From: Galactobacter valiniphilus
GTDB taxonomy: Bacteria > Actinomycetota > Actinomycetes > Actinomycetales > Micrococcaceae
DNA length: 64,000 nucleotides
Direction: 5' to 3'
Assembly (NCBI RefSeq): GCF_003575975.1
Contig: NZ_QQXK01000004.1
Span: forward strand, 98,357-162,356
A model generated the notes under the pieces. It saw only the letters and a list, made by a program, of their open reading frames with translations. It did no database searches and was not told the DNA's origin. Shown in pieces: positions 60,708 to 64,000 of this stretch (positions are counted from its first letter, which is position 1; every line of letters starts with the position of its first letter). Position numbers and translations under genes: made by a program.

Positions 60708-61633
60708 GCCCGAACCCCAGTCGCACCGTCACGAGCGCCGACGGCGGAACCCTGCGGCTCGTCACGCACGGGCACGCGGGCGCGCGCCCGGAACACTCCA
60801 TCGTGGTGGTCTGCGGGGCCTTCCTGCCCGCCGCGATCTACGCGCCGTTCGCGGCCGGCCTCCTGAAGAACCTTCCGGGCGGCTGGGCCGTGCACGTCTA
60901 CGACCGCCGCGGCAAGGGTGCCTCCTCCCCGCTGCCGGAGGGCTACTCCATGGACACGGAGATCGCCGATGTCGCCGCCGTCCTCACGTCCACCGGCGCG
61001 CGGCACCTGCTTGGCCACTCGCTCGGCGGCTCGGTGACGCTCAACGCCGTGCAGGCCTTCGCGGGCCAGGACCGCGGCGACCGCCACTTCGACGACCCGG
61101 CCCTGGTCCCGGCGCGCACGGCGGTCTACGACCCGGCCATCAACGTGGAGGGCTCGCTCGACACCCGCTGGGTGGAGGACTTCTCCCGCCTCGTGGACGA
61201 GGGCAAGCTCGGCCGCGCCCTGGCCCTGGCCGACCGCGAGTTTGGCGCCACGCCCACGCTCTCCAAGGCTCCCTCCTGGATGGTGGCCGGTGTGCTTGCG
61301 CTCAGCCTGCGCACGCCCCTGGCCCGCGTGGCCCGCTCGGTGTTCCCGGCTGGGGCCGCCGAACTCAAGGCGGCCCTCGGCGAGCGCGCGGCGGCCTCCG
61401 ACTTCGCCGATCTGCCCACCGACACCCTCTTCATGACGGGCGAGCGCAGCGCCGAGTACTTCCAGGCGACCACCCGGGCGCTCGCGGCGGCCGTGCCCGG
61501 ATCCCTGCTGGAGATCGCCCCCAAGGGCGTGCACGGCTCCATCCCGGCCGTTCGGCACGACGTCGTCACGGGGCTCGCCGCGTTCTTCCGCGGCGATCCC
61601 CCGCCCTCGGACGCTCAGGTGGCCCGCCGCTGA
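60704..61633 (+). CDS. Alpha/beta hydrolase 2 of a tandem pair
   Basis: 309 residues with the same order of motifs as its neighbour: IVVVCGAFLPAAIYAPFAAG, HVYDRRGKGASSPLPEGYSM, LLGHSLGGSVTLNAVQAF (Ser in GHSLGG), and GVHGSIPAVRHD with the likely catalytic His. The oxyanion HG is CG here (VVCGAFLP). Translation is coupled to gene 1, so a heteromeric or sequential function is possible. A bidirectional terminator follows. Confidence 0.83.
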   Translation: MSPNPSRTVTSADGGTLRLVTHGHAGARPEHSIVVVCGAFLPAAIYAPFAAGLLKNLPGGWAVHVYDRRGKGASSPLPEGYSMDTEIADVAAVLTSTGARHLLGHSLGGSVTLNAVQAFAGQDRGDRHFDDPALVPARTAVYDPAINVEGSLDTRWVEDFSRLVDEGKLGRALALADREFGATPTLSKAPSWMVAGVLALSLRTPLARVARSVFPAGAAELKAALGERAAASDFADLPTDTLFMTGERSAEYFQATTRALAAAVPGSLLEIAPKGVHGSIPAVRHDVVTGLAAFFRGDPPPSDAQVARR

Positions 61634-61656
61634 GGTCCCCGGGCACCAGTCACAAC

Positions 61657-61703
61657 AGCGCGACGCCGCCGCCCCCGCAACACGGGGACGGCGGCGTCGC
61701 GCT
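61657..61703. terminator. Bidirectional terminator
   Basis: Perfect 15-bp inverted repeat AGCGCGACGCCGCCG/CGGCGGCGTCGCGCT with a smaller CCCC/GGGG stem inside, between convergent hydrolase and peptidase genes. Confidence 0.83.
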
Positions 61704-61715
61704 ATGTCCTGGGGG

Positions 61716-63644
61716 TCACCAGATGGTGACGCGCTCCTCGGGGGCAAGCCACATGCCGTCCCCCTCGGAGGTGCCGTACGCGGCATGGAAGGCATCCAGG
61801 TTCTTCGGGACCTGGTTGGCGCGGAACTCGCCGGGCGAGTGCGGATCCGTGGTCACCCGCGTGACCATGGTCTCCGGGCGGGTGAGAACGGCCCACACAG
61901 AACCCCATGACTCGAAGAAACGGACGTCGCCGCTCACGCCGTCCACGATGTCCTCGGCGTCCCCGCCGCGGGCGGCGACCGCCGCCTTGTAGGCCTTGTA
62001 CGCGATGCCCAGGCCGCCCAGGTCGCCGATGTTCTCGCCGAGCGTGAGCTTGCCGTTGACATGATGCTCGGGGGCCTCAGGCGGGACCAGCGCCTCGTAC
62101 TGGGCCACGAGCTTGTTCGTGCGTTCCTCGAAGGCCGCGCGGTCTGCGTCGCTCCACCAGTTGTTCAGCGCGCCGTCGCCGTCGAACTGCGAGCCCTGGT
62201 CGTCGAAGCCGTGGCCGATCTCGTGGCCGATGACGGCGCCGATGGCACCGAAGTTGGCGGCGTCGTCGCGGTCTGCACCAAAGAACGGCGGGCGCAGGAT
62301 GGCCGCCGGGAAGGCGATCTCGTTGAGCAGCGGGTGGTAGTAAGCGTTTACGGTCTGGGGGTACATGAACCACAGGTCCTTGTCCACGCCGTCCTCGATC
62401 TTCTGCAGCTCGCGGCGGAACTCGAACTCGGCCACGGCCTCTGCGTTGCCCACCACGTCGTCGGCGTGCAGGACGAGAGAGGAGTAGTCGATCCACTTGA
62501 CCGGGTAGCCAATCTTGGGGCGGAACTTGCCGAGCTTGTCGAGGGCGCGTTCCCGGGTCTCGGGGGACATCCACTCGAGCTGCTCGATGGACACCCGGTA
62601 CGCCTCCAGCAGCTGCTCCACGAGCTGATCCATGCGCTCCTTGGAGGCCGGCGGGAAGTGGCGGGCCACGAACAGCTGGCCCACGTCCTCGCCCACGCCG
62701 CCCTCCACGAAGCCCACGCCGCGCTTCCACCGCGGGCGCTGCTCCGTGGCGCCGCCGAGCGTCTTGGAGTAGAAGCTCCAGCTCTCGGTCACGAAGTCGC
62801 TTGAGAGATACGGGGCGCGCGAGCGCACGTACTGCACCGTGAGCCAGGCCTTCCAGGCCTCGAGGTCCTGGGCCGTCAGCTCCTCCTGCAAGCCCTGCAG
62901 GAAGGAGGGCTGCCACACGTCCACGACATCCCAGTAGCGGCGCTCCACGCCGGCACCGGCGAGCCAGGCGTCCAGGGACGGGGCGAGCTTCAGGAGCTCG
63001 TCGCCGCTCATGCGGTTGTATCGCGCTACGGCGTCGCGGCACTTCACGGCGTCCCAGTGATGGGAGGCCAGGGCCGATTCCACGCGCACGACGGCGTCCG
63101 CTTGGGCATCCGGGGCCCCCTCCCCCACCAGCGTGAAGAGGCGGGTGAGGTGCTCCTGGTAAGCCTGGCGAATCTCGGCGAAGGAGTCCTCCCGGTAGTA
63201 GGACTCGTCGGGCAGGCCGAGGCCGCTCTGGAGGAAGGAGAGAAGGTTGACGTCGGGGTTTCCCGCGTCGCTGCTGGCGCCCACCTCCACGAACGACGAG
63301 ACGCCGCGGCGGGCGAGCTCTCCCGAGAGCGAGACGAAGTCCTCGAGATGCTCCACGCCGCGGATCTGCGCCAGCGTGGCCTGCAGGGGCTGTGCGCCCT
63401 TGGCCTCGATGGCGGCCTCGTCCATGAACGAAGACCACAGGGCGGCGATGCGGCCGGCCGGGCCGTCAGCGGCGCCGGAGGCGGCCGCCTCCTCGATGAG
63501 CGAGTGCACGTCCGCCTCGGCCTGATCCCGCAGGATCTCGAAGGCACCATAGCTGCCGCGGTCACCCGGGATGCTGGCCTCGCTCAACCAACTGTGATTC
63601 ACGGAACGGTAGAGATCGTCTTGGGGGCGGGGGCTCTGGCTCAC
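61716..63644 (-). CDS. M13-family zinc metallopeptidase (neprilysin/PepO type)
   Basis: 642 residues. The start VSQSPRPQDDLYRSVNHSWL is typical for the family and its GTG has AAGGAG 6 nt upstream; longer versions of the frame have no such site. Zinc ligands are in HEIGHGFDDQG (474-478, plus Glu537 in ENIGDLGG with Asp541), and NAYYHPLLNEIAFPAAIL is the substrate-binding strand. No signal peptide or membrane anchor, so it is a cytoplasmic PepO-like endopeptidase that cuts oligopeptides. Confidence 0.94.
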   Translation of the reverse strand: MSQSPRPQDDLYRSVNHSWLSEASIPGDRGSYGAFEILRDQAEADVHSLIEEAAASGAADGPAGRIAALWSSFMDEAAIEAKGAQPLQATLAQIRGVEHLEDFVSLSGELARRGVSSFVEVGASSDAGNPDVNLLSFLQSGLGLPDESYYREDSFAEIRQAYQEHLTRLFTLVGEGAPDAQADAVVRVESALASHHWDAVKCRDAVARYNRMSGDELLKLAPSLDAWLAGAGVERRYWDVVDVWQPSFLQGLQEELTAQDLEAWKAWLTVQYVRSRAPYLSSDFVTESWSFYSKTLGGATEQRPRWKRGVGFVEGGVGEDVGQLFVARHFPPASKERMDQLVEQLLEAYRVSIEQLEWMSPETRERALDKLGKFRPKIGYPVKWIDYSSLVLHADDVVGNAEAVAEFEFRRELQKIEDGVDKDLWFMYPQTVNAYYHPLLNEIAFPAAILRPPFFGADRDDAANFGAIGAVIGHEIGHGFDDQGSQFDGDGALNNWWSDADRAAFEERTNKLVAQYEALVPPEAPEHHVNGKLTLGENIGDLGGLGIAYKAYKAAVAARGGDAEDIVDGVSGDVRFFESWGSVWAVLTRPETMVTRVTTDPHSPGEFRANQVPKNLDAFHAAYGTSEGDGMWLAPEERVTIW

Positions 63645-63918
63645 GCGCTGCTCCTTGTCGAGATTCTCGAGGCGCGGCGCCTGTGGGGCCGACCGCTGCC
63701 AAACGTCGAAGGGCTGGCCGGGCGCTGCTGCACCGGACACGAGACCCTCCATCCTGTTCAGGAGGCTACCCGGAACGCCCTTGCTCTGGCTGTGGTGACG
63801 CGATGAGCGAACAGCTCCCCGCCCCCGTGCTTCGCCCTCCCCCCCGATCGGAGTGCGAACTGTCGACTGGGGCGGCGCCGGGCTGGGCCTGGGTGGGTGT
63901 TGGGTTGTTAACGTGAGG

Positions 63919-63966
63919 AAGGCCCCGCGCCTCTCCACCGTGTGTTGGTGGGGGCTGCGGGGCCTT
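63919..63966 (-). terminator. rRNA operon terminator
   Basis: AAGGCCCCGC/GCGGGGCCTT outer arms with a second CCACC/GGTGG stem inside, 15 nt after the 5S 3' end. From 63645 to here I see no gene. Confidence 0.8.
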
Positions 63967-63980
63967 CTTCGTGTGGTTGT

Positions 63981-64000
63981 GTCCGGCGGCGTCCTACTCT
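63981..64000 (-). rRNA. rrf: 5S rRNA, 3' end only
   Basis: On the minus strand the window edge reads AGAGTAGGACGCCGCCGGAC, the 3' end of actinobacterial 5S rRNA. The rest of the gene, and presumably the 23S and 16S genes, lie beyond the right edge. Confidence 0.88.

Overview
The window is about 70% G+C chromosomal DNA from an actinobacterium. Gene families and order point to the order Micrococcales, most likely Micrococcaceae (Arthrobacter-like): radA-disA, mutY, clpC, lsr2 and lysS lie within 15 kb, GTG starts with 4-nt GTGA/ATGA overlaps are frequent, and the last bases are the 3' end of a 5S rRNA with an actinobacterial sequence. There is no phage, integrase, insertion sequence or CRISPR array. 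This reads as ordinary chromosome with small accessory operons.

Layout. 1-5261: a polyamine (putrescine-type) catabolism cluster, with an SMR exporter fragment, a PuuB-like oxidase and an APC permease on the minus strand, divergent from an aldehyde dehydrogenase and an Lrp regulator. 5287-9612: a Lys/Pro/Gly-repeat membrane protein, a DUF1990 protein, a beta-hydroxyacid dehydrogenase and a YgiB/YgiC-like pair. 9780-15907: an oligopeptide ABC importer without ATPase genes, AzlCD amino-acid exporter and a glycerophosphodiesterase. 16043-21896: DUF445, an EcsC-like protein, an esterase, a secreted EEP-fold protein, and an ArsR-CDF metal efflux pair with a perfect palindromic operator. 22002-26791: an alanine-racemase-fold enzyme overlapping a lactone-oxidase-type flavoprotein, then a YtrA-type GntR-ABC operon with a 38-bp operator. 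26997-33618: envelope genes (two polysaccharide deacetylases, an MprF-type lysyltransferase, a CueP-like copper lipoprotein). 33712-38002: tRNA-Lys, a lipoprotein-FetB pair and a DUF47-Pit phosphate transporter. 38388-42613: pstSCAB with a PHO box. 42866-54281: FUSC exporter, hydrolase, radA, disA, an acyl-CoA ligase pair, mutY, a PIN-like protein, an HNH lipoprotein and a GNAT acetyltransferase. 54511-59729: clpC, lsr2, a small membrane protein and lysS. 59787-63644: two overlapping alpha/beta hydrolases and an M13 peptidase. 63919-64000: rRNA operon terminator and the 5S 3' end.

Themes. Phosphate uptake is present twice, as convergent low-affinity Pit and PHO-box-controlled Pst. Several genes act on the envelope (deacetylases, lysyl-PG synthase, DUF445, YgiBC, lipoproteins). 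Genome maintenance is represented by RadA, DisA, MutY and Lsr2.

The most unusual signal is not a gene. A family of exactly 58-bp intergenic repeats has four copies (35304, 38013, inverted at 38113, and 54359). Their ends are invariant, their middle is variable, and two copies form an inverted pair resembling a REPIN. A second repeated unit, a 13-mer of the form GC(A/C)CGACGGCGCG, recurs at least a dozen times between genes and often builds terminator hairpins.
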